DNA from: Pterois miles
Taxonomy: Eukaryota > Chordata > Actinopteri > Perciformes > Scorpaenidae
Reading direction: 5' to 3'
NCBI GenBank assembly: GCA_947000775.1
Contig: CAMQGK010000008.1
Coordinates: forward strand, 5,792,501-5,856,500
Length of the DNA stretch: 64,000 nucleotides
Positions 49,186-61,109 of this stretch are shown here, piece by piece (the stretch's first letter is position 1; each line of letters opens with the position of its first letter). Position numbers and translations under genes: made by a program. The notes beneath the pieces were generated by a model that saw only the letters and a list, made by a program, of their open reading frames with translations, did not search any database and was not told the origin of the DNA.

Positions 49186-49734
49186 AAAACTTTATTGAAT
49201 GTTGCAACAAGAAGAATTTGTTTAATTTTTACTGAAGAAATTATCTTTAAAATGACAGAAAACTAACAAAAACATGTTTTTCATTATTATTATTTATTTT
49301 GTTACATCAGACACATATTTGGATGCCCATTTCTGCCAGTTAAGCATGATATAATCAAAAATGCTCAAGGTAATTTTGACATAATAAGTGAGCATTTTTT
49401 TGTAATCTAATGATTTTGTCCACGTTTTTCTGACAACTGACAACAAACAACATCCAGGTTGAAAATTGTAAAATATAAAACAAAAACAAGAGAAAGTCAG
49501 CAAAAGTATAAATTGTTTTGCATTTTTAATAATCACAAAAAAGTCAAAATATAAAAGACAGAGCTGGTGCAGTAACAAGATTTAAAATCACACAATACAA
49601 AATGATAATTCACTAAATATGGCACTGTGGCTTAATATTTGATTTCCTGAACTGCAGTACAGTGAAAAAAGTAAACCTAAGGCAGAAAACACTCAAAATA
49701 CCTTCACCAGTGCAGATAAAATAATAACAACAAC

Positions 49735-49793
<59 letters not shown>

Positions 49794-49795
49794 CA
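49186..49795 (-). other. 3' untranslated region of the CTLD-FN3 gene
   Basis: Directly after the stop codon on the minus strand comes an ATT microsatellite (about 49727-49791), then AT-rich sequence with AATAAA signals (TTTATT on the plus strand) at about 49293-49298 and near 49189. No other coding sequence is seen. Confidence 0.5.
49727..49791 (+). repeat. (AAT)n microsatellite in a 3' UTR
   Basis: About 20 AAT units, immediately beyond the stop codon (49796-49798, minus strand) of the CTLD-FN3 gene. Confidence 0.95.
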
Positions 49796-52700
49796 TTATT
49801 TGTTTTCAGTTTCCTGCTTCTCGAGTTCCCAGAAAATATTGTCCCCCAACAGCTTGTAGAAATGTTTATGCAGCTGCAACAAAACACACAAACACAAGAT
49901 TTTTATGGACATATACTTTTAAATCATAATGTGTATTTATAAAACACAAAACTGAGCCAGTTTTTTCATACATACACCAAATATTTACTGCACTTTCTAT
50001 TTTAGTGAACAGTATTTTGTAAAATAAAACTTGTTTAAGTTTACCTGATCAACATACCTGATTAAAAACATAGTCCCTTGTGGTGTTTTTATCACAGAGG
50101 AGAGATTCAGCCGAAGAGCACAACATAGACAGACTGATTTCCTGTTTCTCTGCAACTGGAAAACAAACAGAGAGAGATGTGTAAAAAGAAAGCTAGAATA
50201 AAGAGACACACTGTAAAATCTGTATGTAGAAGAATACATAATGCCCATCAAAATTAAAACAAGTCACACGACTCTTCTCCAGTACACCATGCTTTATTCA
50301 CCAAACCTTATTTGATTTTCATTTTTCAAAAATTAAAAATACAATGTGTTTTTCTTTATCATGGTCAAAGAGGGGATGAACTAAAATTTAACAATAGGTT
50401 GATTTTTTTTCTACTTCTGAAAACAAAAAATAAAATCTCTAGAAGACAGAAACAAAAAAAATGCATGTTTTGTTTCATATTCTGTGACCAGAAGTCGCGT
50501 AGTATGAGAACCATAACGGCTAAAGTTGGAAAGATAGATAAGATAGATAGGGGCGGCAGTAGCTCAGTCTGTAGGGAGTTGGCTTGGGAACCGGAGGGTC
50601 ACCGGTTCAAGTCCCGACATGGACAAAAACTGAGTGTGAACTGGTAGCTGGAGAGGTGCCAGTTTACCTCTTGGGCACTGCCGAGGTGCCCCTGAGCAAG
50701 GCACCAAACCCCCAACTGCTCGGGGCGCTTGTCAGGAGCAGCCCCCTCACTCTGACGTCTCTCCATTAATGCATGTATGTGTGTTTCAGGTCTGCATGTA
50801 CCATGTATGAGTTTAACAGAGTGTAAATTGAATTTCCCCACTGTGGGACTAATAAAGGTAGATCTTCTTCTTCTAAATGAGAGGTCAGGGACCGTCTACA
50901 AAGTGCAACACCAAAAAGAGATGCCATGAAAATATTCAATAAATTCAGTCTTATGCAGCGTAGTACCATCCAAATTACTTCACACATCAATGGTCTTTTT
51001 GTGGTTGTACTACAACACTTAGTTTGGAAAAATATGCTCAATAATAACCAATAATTTTGGTGAATTTTTATTAGGCAAAATATTAAGTAACTTCACTGTT
51101 ATAAAGTGTTTTTTTTTGTTGTTGTTTCTGTTGTCAAGTGACTTTATTTTTGTTTTTAGAAACAGAAAAGGAAAATCGAACATGCAACAGCTGCGCCCTG
51201 AGAGAAAAATAACTCAACTTCTGGAAAGCTGCAACGCCCACCGTGTGTCATGTGTCCAGAAACAACCAATCACAGCCTTCTGTAAATATCAGTCTACGGT
51301 AAATATACAGTGTGGAGGAGAAGTTACTTATGTTAATACAGGACTACCCAGAGCTTTAAATCTGTCTCACGGACTATGTACTTCCTTCGCCGTTTCAGTC
51401 TGAGGATGTCACAACATCCTGTTGAAAGTTCAGCCAAGCCGACACAGAGAAATCATGCAGTAATGCTACTGCGAGGGATTAATGGTGCTGGAAATCCACT
51501 TCTCTTTTTTTGTTTTGTTTAGTCAGTGAGGCGTTTACTGCTAAACTGCTGCAACTTCATTACCGCCGTTGCAGCATGAAGTTATAGTTGCTTAGTAAAG
51601 GAAGGTGCGACAGGAGCACAATCTCCTGAGCCCCATGGATAAAAGGATGAAAGCAGCATAGTTGGAGTTTTCCTTGCGTTTTTGGACGCGCCGTGTGGAC
51701 GACCCCTTAAAAATTCTTGCTGCATTAAAGGAAGCTCTGAAATCTTGGATTTTGCTGCAACCTCATTGAATAACAACCAAATTCTTATAATCTTTTCATC
51801 TTTGCTTATTGTTTGTCTTCAGGATTTTGTTTCTCAGCAGCACAGCTTGTGGATGCAATGCCTTTGAACAGCTGACTCTCAAAACTCAGACGTTGGAGTT
51901 TAATTGAATGCACTGAAAAGGATTTTTCTCAAGTCTTTGCCTCTTTATTTTCAGCAAACTAAACTGGCAGCCGCATGAAAGTAAAAAATGTTTGCTGCTA
52001 ACAGGTGGAAGAAGTTCTCAGATCCTTTATTGAAGTAAAAGTAGAAATATCACAGTGTAGAAATACTCCAGTGCAAGTAAAGCGCTGAATTTAAAATGGC
52101 TCTTCAGCAAAAGTACAGGCGTATTATCAGTAAAATGTACTGAAAGTATTAAAAGTAGAAGTATTCATTATGCAGAATGGCTCCTTTCAAAGGGTTTTAT
52201 TATTATAGAATATTATATTATAATGTTTTTATCACTAACAAAGAAATGTAAGAGGATTTTAATATTTTAGTTTGTCAACATGGAGCAAATTTGATATACT
52301 TTATGTATTACTGGGTAGATTAGTAGTATAGTTCTGCATCATATTATGTTTTTAGGTGAAACGTAACTAGCATTTATAAGCACCAAATACATATTTGTTT
52401 TAAAGAATCAAGTAGTGACTATAGCTGTGAGTTCAGTGTAGTGGAGCAAAAGGTTCAATATTTATACTTCTGAGATGCGGTGGAGTAGAAGTAAAAAGTA
52501 GCAGAAAACATAGTGAAATAAAGTACAAGTACCTCAAAGTTGTAGTTATGTATAGTACTTGAGTAAATGTACTTTCCATCACTGGCTGCGAATAGGCTAA
52601 GAGTGCAAAACAACCAGATCTGAGAGTCTCACCTGTACAATGTGACACGTTAGCTGGGGGACTTGACTCTCCGTCCACCACTGCTTGCACCTCCAAGTTG

Positions 52701-55700
52701 TACCTGGTCCCTGACTTCAAGCTGCCAAACGTGTGGCTGGTTTGGTTGTCCACGGTATCAGACCAGCTGTGGCCCCAGAAGCTGGAGGTGATTCTGACCG
52801 AGTAACTGGCTGTTGCTATGTTGTCAGGGGCCGTCCACCGGACGGTGATGTGGGTTTTATTGGAGAAAATGACACTGGCATTAGTAGGCGACAACAGGCC
52901 TAGGGGGAAAAATAAAGAAGAGAGAGAAAATGAGGCAGATATGATGATAAGGTCATGGTGACAGATTTTAAAGTTTTCCATGAAATCCAACTTTATTTGT
53001 GGAACTATTCATGGTCAGCATTTTTTCAGCAACAACCATTTGATGTATTTATACTGAGTAATTAAAGCTGCAGTAAGAGCAAATATGATTAAAAAAAACT
53101 AAATTCTGAACAGATATCTGGAAAAAAAAAAAATGACAGAACAAAGGAAAACAACAAGCCAGAAAAATTTGGATGGAGTGACCATGGCAAATTTGGTGCC
53201 ATTTGGCCAATAAGTGGCGCTGTAGCAGTATCATAACTATGAAGGAAGGAACATCTGTCTGTCTGTGTATGTACAGTATGTATATATAACTGCCCTTCAC
53301 ATATCTCAAGAACTGTTCATCAAATCAGTTGCACATTTGGCGGGTACAGGCAGTCTTTCTCAACAACGCTGCAAGCAGACCTTCCGGGACCCGAGCAATC
53401 GACCCGTTCTGGACGGCCACACTTTCCTTTACGTGATTTTAAACCCACAAATGAAGAAATTACAACGAGGACCAAAGTGACTCACTGGTGAATTTGGAGC
53501 TTTCCACTGGCAGGCCTTTGAGATGTCCACTCACGGTGTAGACGATTACTGTGTATTTAGCAGCAGTCAGTTTGTCAAAGTGCTTCCTCGGTTCTTTTAG
53601 GTTGCGTACTGTATCTATATTTTTGCCCCGCAGCAGGAGCTCGACGGTGAAAGATGAAGAATTACTTGCAGATGACGTCCACGTGGCAGTGAGGGAGTCG
53701 TGTGTTGAGACCAAAGTCAGGTTTGAAACTGGTCCAGGAACTATGTAGGAGTCACAAAGTCAGATTAGAAACATTCAACGCAGCAGGACGGTTGTTCTGT
53801 TTCTGTAAATCATAAATCTCTCTACTGAAAAACAAGAAACTGCATTAGTCCAGAGTTACCAGTGTAGCTGATGAGGGTCACGTTGTCTCCCTCCAGAGTG
53901 CCGTTATCTGTCAGTGCTGTTACACTGCAGGTTATCTTGGCGCCCATCGGCAGCCCTGTGACTCTCACGTCTGTTTCATTCACCTCTGTACCAAACACTG
54001 TGCTGTTAGGAAGAGAAACAGTTACTAGACTCAAACTGCTGCTGGCAGAGGCAACAAACTGCATCTCCAGCGACAAGTTGTCGAGAGTAAGAGATACCAC
54101 CAGTTTATCACAACTTGGGTCTTACTTCGGTAGTTTGGGACATCAATCTCATTTCTATGCAGCAACATTGCTAAAATTCAGACAATTCGAAAGTCAGAAG
54201 GGGTAAAAAACACAAGCAGTCAGACGATCATACAGGTTTTAAACAAACCCCAGGTGAGACAGACTTATTAGGAAAAGAAATGGGAGAGTTATCCATCAGA
54301 ACTTGCATAACAACTCCCTGGTTCAACTTACTCTCCATACTCAGGGTTTACACTGGACTTCTTCTTTATTATTTCAAATTTCCATCCATATAAAACAACT
54401 AGCGGTCATAAGTTTTAAATATTTATATAATTTGAAAATAAGTTAAATGAAGAAGCTGTCTAAAAAATAAAATAACATGCTGGTCGGACTAAATCCTGCG
54501 TTTGCCAAATTCAATATAATGTTGTGTGAATTGTATTATTATTTAATGCCTGACCCGAAACAAACACACACACACTGAGCATGACCGTCTATCTGTAATT
54601 GTCTCAGTCCACAGTCCAAAAGGCAAAATTTATTTTAGAAAATAGATTGATTCAGCTTTTCTTTTGACACAACAACAATCAGTTTTACCAAGCAATGATG
54701 GCTTGCTACCAACATTTTGGACGTGTTCACTTGTCTTAGTGTTTTAGTGGTTTACATCATTTCAAGGCAAAGCTAAGACAGGCAGCTTTATTTCTACAGA
54801 ACATTTAATTATAAAATCAACTGAGAATTAACAATAAAATTTGATTTAAAAATCAGAGGGTGAAGATTTAATAAAATAAAATAAAATTTTGTCTTGCTCG
54901 CCTTATTTATTTCAGTACAGACCGAAGTCATTAGGATTTATCCTGAAACATTTCAGTCTCAGACGACCAGGCAGGCCGATAGCAGTGCTAAAAACAGACC
55001 GTAAATATGCCTGAATTTAAAAGAACATGAAACAATTAAATTCTGGACTCTCTATAAATACATACACATTACTGTCATCCACAGCCTTCACCAAAAAACC
55101 CGTGTTTTTTCCCTTAGGCGGTTCCCATTTAAGCCATAACGAGTTGTTGGTATTGTGAGTCGCCCTCAGGTTGGACACTTTCCCGGGCTCTGGAGGAATA
55201 AACAGACAGATGAATAGATAACCATCCCAATTACAACCTCACAGGTGTCACTGTTCAGGTCAGATGTGGCTCTAATTTGCCTCCGCTGATTTGAATTTTA
55301 TGTTATGTCAGCAAGAAATTTCCTGGTTTAACCCTGAACAAGCTTTGGATGCACGCATTCATACAGTGTACATCCTGTTCATATTCTCAGCTAAATAAAA
55401 GGTAAAAATAAGTCTGTAGTTACGTCTGTAGTTTGCGTAAAGTTGTATGTGATATAAACTCACTAGTGTATGCTGTGATGTTGGATTCTTCACTTAACGG
55501 TGAGTGGTCACTGACTCTCGAGACGACAATGAATGAGTAAAGGCTTCCAGGTATCAGACCGCTGACTTTTGTGATCTCTGTCTTAGTTTTAATCTGTTTC
55601 CCACCGTGGACCTTAATAAGATAGAAATCCACATTTCTAGCTGGCTTGTCCCACCTCAGGAAGACAGAGGTTTCTGTCACGTTGATGACTGTGAGGTTTT

Positions 55701-58700
55701 CCAGTTTGTCCAGGGCTGAAGAAAAAGGAGAAACATTATCAGGGTTGCAAGTGTTTGCATTACTACTAGGGCTCATTACTCATTAGGCAATGATGGCTGT
55801 CTGGTTTAATAATATGCATTGAAGTTGGATTATGGAAACAGTATACATTGTTTTAAACGCCTATTTAGAGAGACTATGCTTGTTTGCCTTTGCTCTCCAT
55901 TTTTCTCCTCACTTACTAATGTTAAAAGCATTTTCTGTCACAATAGGACTTTGTTTTCCATAAACAGTGATCAGTGTCTTTCCTCCTTACAACTGGAAAA
56001 ACAAGTTGTGTAGCTTTAGAAGCTAACAGGTGTAAATGAGTATTATTTTAGAACTGGTTTTGTCTTTTTTAGGGGGGTACAGGGGGTCTTTAGGGGGAGG
56101 TGGCAGGTCAGCAGTAGATATCACACAGAAGTGGTGTACATCGTCTGAAAGCTGGGAGCCTGAAGATTAATTTGAGATGCAGCTCAGCGCTGTCAAGTTG
56201 TTCTAGTCATACATCAAAATAAACATGGATCAGTTAATTAAAACAAACTGTAAAAGTATATAAGGGCTTAGAGCATGATGTAATAATATGACGACCATTC
56301 CCATGCACACTTACAGTATGTCTCATAAGTTGTTGCAGAAAGTTGTTGCTAAATTTAACCACTTTTACAACCCCAGAATTGATAAAAATGATCACAAATC
56401 CCTCCAAAATACCACATTAAGACACTAAGACCTTGGGGAACACCACAGAAAAATCCATGCTGTGATTTGATATCATAAGCTCTTGACATTTGATTGATTG
56501 ATTGATTGATTAGATGATGCACATGAATACAATTGGGCTCATTGGATGCACAAGAGTCTCTGTTTTACAATTTATACGAGGAGGAGGCAAACTCACTGGT
56601 GTAGAAGGTGATCTCCTGTGGGTTGAGGTCTCTGTTACACTTCACTGGGAACACCTGGACTGAGTGGTGGGTGCCTGCTGTCAGGTTGCCGAGGCGATAG
56701 GTCAACTCGTCAGTCTGGTGTTGTGTCAGCTCTCCGTCGGCTTCGACCTCTATGCGGTAATGGCTGATGTTACCAGGCCCGGGCTGCCATGTGAGAATGG
56801 CACTCTCAGAAGTGGTTTTGGTCACGTTGGCGTGGCCAACGAAATGATCTGCAGTTGGAAATAAGAAGATTGATAACTGACAAAGAGTGGAGATAAAAAA
56901 TACACAGACAAGGAGTAAAGGTGCAAAAATGGGGTGTATAATTCTGAATGAGTGGATATTAGACAAATCCCCCGAGAATATATATGATCTGAAACAACTG
57001 CCCATATTGTCCCAGATGTAAAAGCAAAGAAGGAACAATTATGCAACTTGTTTTGGTGGGATGAAAAAATGAGTAGGATTTTTTTGTCCGATTGAATCTT
57101 TTTTTGTGATAATATTTCTATTTTTCAATGATAGGGGTTAGATTAACCATAAGAGCAAATCATCAGCGTTTACATACATCCGTAATCATTTTAACACAAG
57201 TATACACACACACACATAAATAAATCCAAAATTAACAATTTAATTTTTAAAAAGTGAAATCTACTTACATATACTGTATATACACCAGTATATAATGTTA
57301 AAAAAAGAAGAAAATCAGAAAATCATACAGACAAAATACATGTATATATAAATAAAGTAGGGCTGTTGCTGTGCCCCGTGGTGATGATTCACTCAACAGT
57401 GTGATATGCTGTATTATTGGCATTATTATTTTTTTTACAAATTACTTAATTTATCCTGATTTTAGTGCTAAATATACATATAAATATGTTAAGCTGTTAG
57501 GCTAAGAAAAACTAAATACTTGTTTATTGAGCAGGACACAGAGGGGCAATGAAGGGCAGCGTTTTGTTTTGTTTTTCTAGCTGAGAGGTTTTGTGTGAGC
57601 AGCTCTGGATATACGCAAAATATGCAGCGCAGCCATTTCAAGAAATTGGTTGTGGAAGCTGCTTGCCATCCCATACAGCTGGCTTGTGAATAGCACGGTA
57701 TTGCAACTGTTATTGTTATTTATTGTTATTCTGATATTTTTCTGAAACTCCAGCCTTATGTTTCATCTAGTTGTTTTTGGAGGTATGTATGAATGGGAAT
57801 GAAAGTTTAGATTAAAATGCGGGTAATCTGTTTTGATTTTGTATCTCCTGATATACGGAGGATGAAATATGTCCGATCAATAAATAAACAAGTGGCAAGA
57901 AAAAAAAAAAACTTAGTGTGTGATGGTGTGATGCTGCACATACATATTGATAGAAATCTTCTTCAAACATTACAGAGATGAGAAGTAATTAATGAAAATA
58001 ACTTTTTGGCTGAATTTAAATTGCGGCCGTAGAAAAAATTAAATAAATGAAGTTGTTGTATCATCACCAAAACATGGTGATGGTCTCAGTATAAGAGGTG
58101 AAACTGTGGAGAAATAATTAATGAAAAAAATATATGGGACAGGATATACTTTACTGAGCAACTCGCTGTGTATGGCTGCATTCATTTGTGCATTCAATAA
58201 CTATTTATGGCAACATACATTACACTTTATTTCTATAAATTATCCCAAATTTAGATTTAAATGAATTAGCAAAGCTGCTGTTTGGGTGCAGTTCTGATAC
58301 ACCTTACAGCTGCCCTGCACAAGTCATCTATAGTAGTTATTTTTGGACAGTGTGGGATTTTTAATCATAAAGGGGCTTTAAATGAGTCCTACCTTCATAA
58401 CACATGAAAGGCAGAAGCTCCGAGCAGTTCTTTTCAACCCAAGCCCCGAAGCTGAGCATGGCCACACAAGAGTCTTCGATGTAGTTGACATCAGTCTCTG
58501 GGATATCCAGCGATAACACACAACCTGTTTCTGCTGGCATCATGGCCGCAGCTGTGATGGGTGGAGGGGTTTCGGTGGTGGTTTCCCCAAATCCAGTAGA
58601 GACCTGTGTCAGGTCTGTCACAGTTTGGTCTGTGGTGTTGCTGGTGAAGCTGCTTATGTCCGTCGCGGTTGTGTCATCTCCGGGTCCACTAAAGCTCGTC

Positions 58701-60655
58701 ACATCTGGGGTTGTAAATCCTGTCGGTCTCGTCTTTGCTGGGCAGCTGTAGCTGTATCTTTTTGGAAAGGAGGACTTGAACACGGGCCGACCGGGGTACC
58801 AGTTCTGGAAGATGAGGGGTTCCCCGTCGGCCCAGCGGGACCAGGGCATACTGGAGGTGGTGGAGGAGAAGTTCTTGCGGAGGCCGACCCAGCAGTCAGA
58901 GCTGAGATTCTGGGAGATGGTTCGGATGTTTTCAGGAGTCACTGTCACCAGCTCTTTGAAACAGACCTGACGGGACATAAAAATCAATCTTTTACATTAG
59001 ACCTGGTATGGCTATTCATACTAGACTACTACTAGTCAAGCTTTCCATACTGGGATATAAAGATGGCTTTGTTACCGGATAGGCTGGGATGAAATGGAAA
59101 ATCTGTCTGTTAGTCACTGTTGATGAGGGACTACTTTGGTTTTAATAACTTAGACTATTAACAGTTATGATATTGACAAAATTGGTGACAACTGAACAGC
59201 TAAGGTAACTTATTGTAAGGTGCTCTCCACATTCTCTTCTCATTGGTTTAAAGGACGCGTGGAGTTAGGGCTGCCTCTTCGCTTTCCTTAGTCGATAAGA
59301 TTTATTTAAACATTTATTTAAACTGCATGTCTTTGGACTGTGGGAGGAAGCCGGAGAACCTGGAGAAAACCCACACAAACACGGGGAGAACATGCAAACT
59401 CTACACAGAAGAGTCCCAAGCCGGATTTGAACCTGTGACCCCCTTGTTGTGAGACTACAGCACTAACCACTGCAGCACCGTGCAGCCCCTCAGAGCATTA
59501 ATCTCACTGATAATTCAATCCAAACCCAGATCCGGTCTAGTCTCACATTTCAGACTCTTTCTGTACATAAACTGAGCTTCATGTTGTACCTGGCAGTGGT
59601 TCCTGGCCCCTTCCCAGGTGAGATTTCTCCAGTCATGAAAGTAGTAGTCTTGCTCTGCAGCGCTGCACAACAACACCAGAACTGAAGAGAAGCAGACAGG
59701 AATGGTTGTCTCAGGTAGAGGCACTGATCCGATCTGAAAAATAGTTTCTCAGAGGCCAATGTGACATCTTTAAAGGTGCCGTTGGTATCATTTAACCACT
59801 AGATGTCCCATTCTCCATCCCTGTTCACTTTGTTGCCAGGCACTTGCCATCAATTGCAGCCATTTATCCATTTTTTCCACACTTACCGATGACCCAGAGA
59901 TATCATGTGATAATGTGGTTTTGCTTTTTTTCTAATGATTCACAAACATAAGTTTTTTTTTTTCCAGAAAAGCCATACTTTCACTTTTCTAAAGGGTCCC
60001 TGGATATGTTTTTTAAATATTCATCTACATAAATATTATCAACAAGCCCTCTAAATTAATTTGTTTATACAACTGACAAAAATCCAAAGATATTTATTAG
60101 GATATAAAAATAAAAAAAACAACAAATCCATACATTTGAGAGGCTGGATGAGAACACATTTAGCATTTTTGCCTGAAAAATGATGATTTCACAATGAATT
60201 AATAATCTAAATACATGCAGATTCAGATCTATTAATTGATTAATCAATTAATCGCTTTGGCTTTACACACAACCCAAAGTGATCTATTAAAATCTGACCA
60301 AATGTCACATGTTTAATCTTAACAGAAGATACTGTACCACTGTATCTCAGCAGTTATGATTTAAAATTACAGAACTGTAATATTTTAGATAATTATAAGT
60401 AAATATAGATATTTTTATATTGAGAGTTATGGGATAACTTTTCCAGCAAAGTTTGATTGAAAAATGCATTCACAAACATAAGTATTCACTCTCTTTAGCT
60501 GGCAAAATTAAGTTACCTTTAAATTTTTAAATGATTATGATGATCTTAAACTGTAAAGCGCTGCACGTTTTACAGATGAATACCACCCAGATAAAATAAT
60601 ACTCACTCCAAGAAATTAGGAAATAGGCTTTATCCTTGAGAGACAAGTTTCCCAT
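49796..60655 (-). CDS. Predicted secreted protein: C-type lectin-like domain with mucin-like insert plus five FN3 domains (11 exons)
   Basis: Minus-strand coding exons are 60607-60655, 59590-59681, 58393-58966, 56597-56848, 55464-55715, 55066-55189, 53860-54002, 53486-53740, 52633-52899, 50058-50155 and 49796-49873. Phases agree and give about 727 residues. Residues 1-25 are a signal peptide (hydrophobic core AYFLISWILVLLCSAA). Residues ~29-238 form a C-type lectin-like domain: LTWEGARNHC, DCWVGLR, WSRWADGEPLIFQNW, SCVAML, GAWVEKNC, LPFMCY. Between NWYPG and SCVAML lies a ~100-residue insert rich in Thr, Ser and Pro, flanked by two Cys. Canonical EPN and WND calcium motifs are absent. Five FN3 domains follow (239-322, 323-406, 407-495, 496-580, 581-669), each ending in a YT-type motif; domain 3 alone is split by an intron. 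About twenty N-glycosylation sequons are present. The last two exons (670-727) encode a short tail ending FWELEKQETENK with no membrane span or GPI signal. I do not recognise the gene; a receptor-phosphatase ectodomain or immune lectin relationship is possible. Confidence 0.82.
50550..50874 (+). mobile_element. tRNA-derived SINE (AFC-like), second copy
   Basis: It starts gggcggcagtagctcagtct, with box B GGTTCAAGTCCCG at about 50602-50614 and the same central region and TTC-repeat tail as the copy at 14837-15171. It lies in the plus orientation inside the intron between the last FN3 exon and the first tail exon, preceded by GATA repeats. Confidence 0.88.
52003..52586. mobile_element. Fish non-autonomous DNA transposon, near full length
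   Basis: The left end reads caggtggaagaagttctcag followed by atcctttattgaagtaaaag. The right end reads acttgagtaaatgtactttcc then atcactggc, so the ends are roughly inverted (GTGGAAG/CTTTCCATCAC). The interior has the recurrent 'agtacaagtacctcaaa' and 'aagtattcattatgcagaatgg' blocks common in percomorph repeats. No ORF. It ends about 45 bases downstream of the donor of FN3 exon 5 (52633). Confidence 0.7.
54003..55065 (-). other. Intron splitting FN3 domain 3
   Basis: The intron interrupts FN3 domain 3 after ...VDDSN in phase 2, with donor GTATGT at 55065 and acceptor TTCCTAACAG at 54003. It is AT-rich with no recognisable element. All other FN3 domains in the gene are single phase-1 exons. 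Confidence 0.75.
57050..58392 (-). other. Intron between lectin-domain exon and FN3 domain 1
   Basis: AT-rich, with short microsatellites (TTATT-type) and no recognised exon. I looked for an additional FN3 or linker exon here and found none with both splice sites in phase. Confidence 0.5.
59310..59489 (-). mobile_element. tRNA-like SINE fragment
   Basis: On the minus strand it begins gggctgcacggtgctgcagtgg, then ttagtgctgtagtctcacaac, with a box-B-like GGTTCAAATCC, and ends ...cggcttcctcccacagtcc. This is the widely dispersed vertebrate repeat with 'ggttagcactgt...ggttcgaatcc' and the 'catgttctccccgtg' block. It lies in intron 2 of the CTLD-FN3 gene. Confidence 0.75.
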
Positions 60656-60807
60656 GTTGGATTCCTGTAGATTCAGAGCAGCATCATGAAATTTCACCAG
60701 AGCACAGCTACTGTAAAATAAAATCTTAAAAAGAAAAGTAGGAACCAAATCAATTACATCTGAAATAATTGAAGTCAAACTAATATAGTAGGTGTGTCAC
60801 TACTCAC

Positions 60808-60850
60808 CCGGGCTACAGATGCATCCTGTTACCTCTCTGAACAGAAGAAA
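60808..60850 (-). other. Candidate 5' untranslated exon of the CTLD-FN3 gene
   Basis: A strong minus-strand donor (CCGG then GTGAGTAG) lies at 60807/60808, and an acceptor (TTTTACAG) at 60711 starts the exon that carries the ATG at 60655. The upstream limit is not defined and no TATA box was found. Confidence 0.4.
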
Positions 60851-61109
60851 ATGATCTCTCAGTATGCCAAACCTGTTGCAGTAACATGGAAAGCCAACAG
60901 GTAATAAACAGCACATTTGACTGGCAACACAATACTCAATTCAAGACCTTTAGACGCTCCTGGTTTTGCATCCATCCTCCAAACATGCAAAGTACTTTTA
61001 TGGTACAAAAGGAGATGACGGTGATAATAATGTCAGTGCAATAAACTGGCAGGGAGGAGAGACGCAAAGACAAACCATTTACACATGCTGTATAACAGAA
61101 TACAAGACG

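Noticed and set aside
50584..50769. Open frames within the SINEs (copies at 14900 and 50584)
   Set aside because: The same peptide appears in both copies only because they are copies of a non-coding SINE.
58625..59035. 136-codon plus-strand frame opposite the lectin exon
   Set aside because: Antisense shadow of the coding exon at 58393-58966.
59590..59736. Acceptor at 59737 (TTTTTCAG before ATCGG) for exon 2 of the CTLD-FN3 gene
   Set aside because: It does not join in phase with the strong donor at 60606. The acceptor at 59682 does, and it yields a clean signal peptide.
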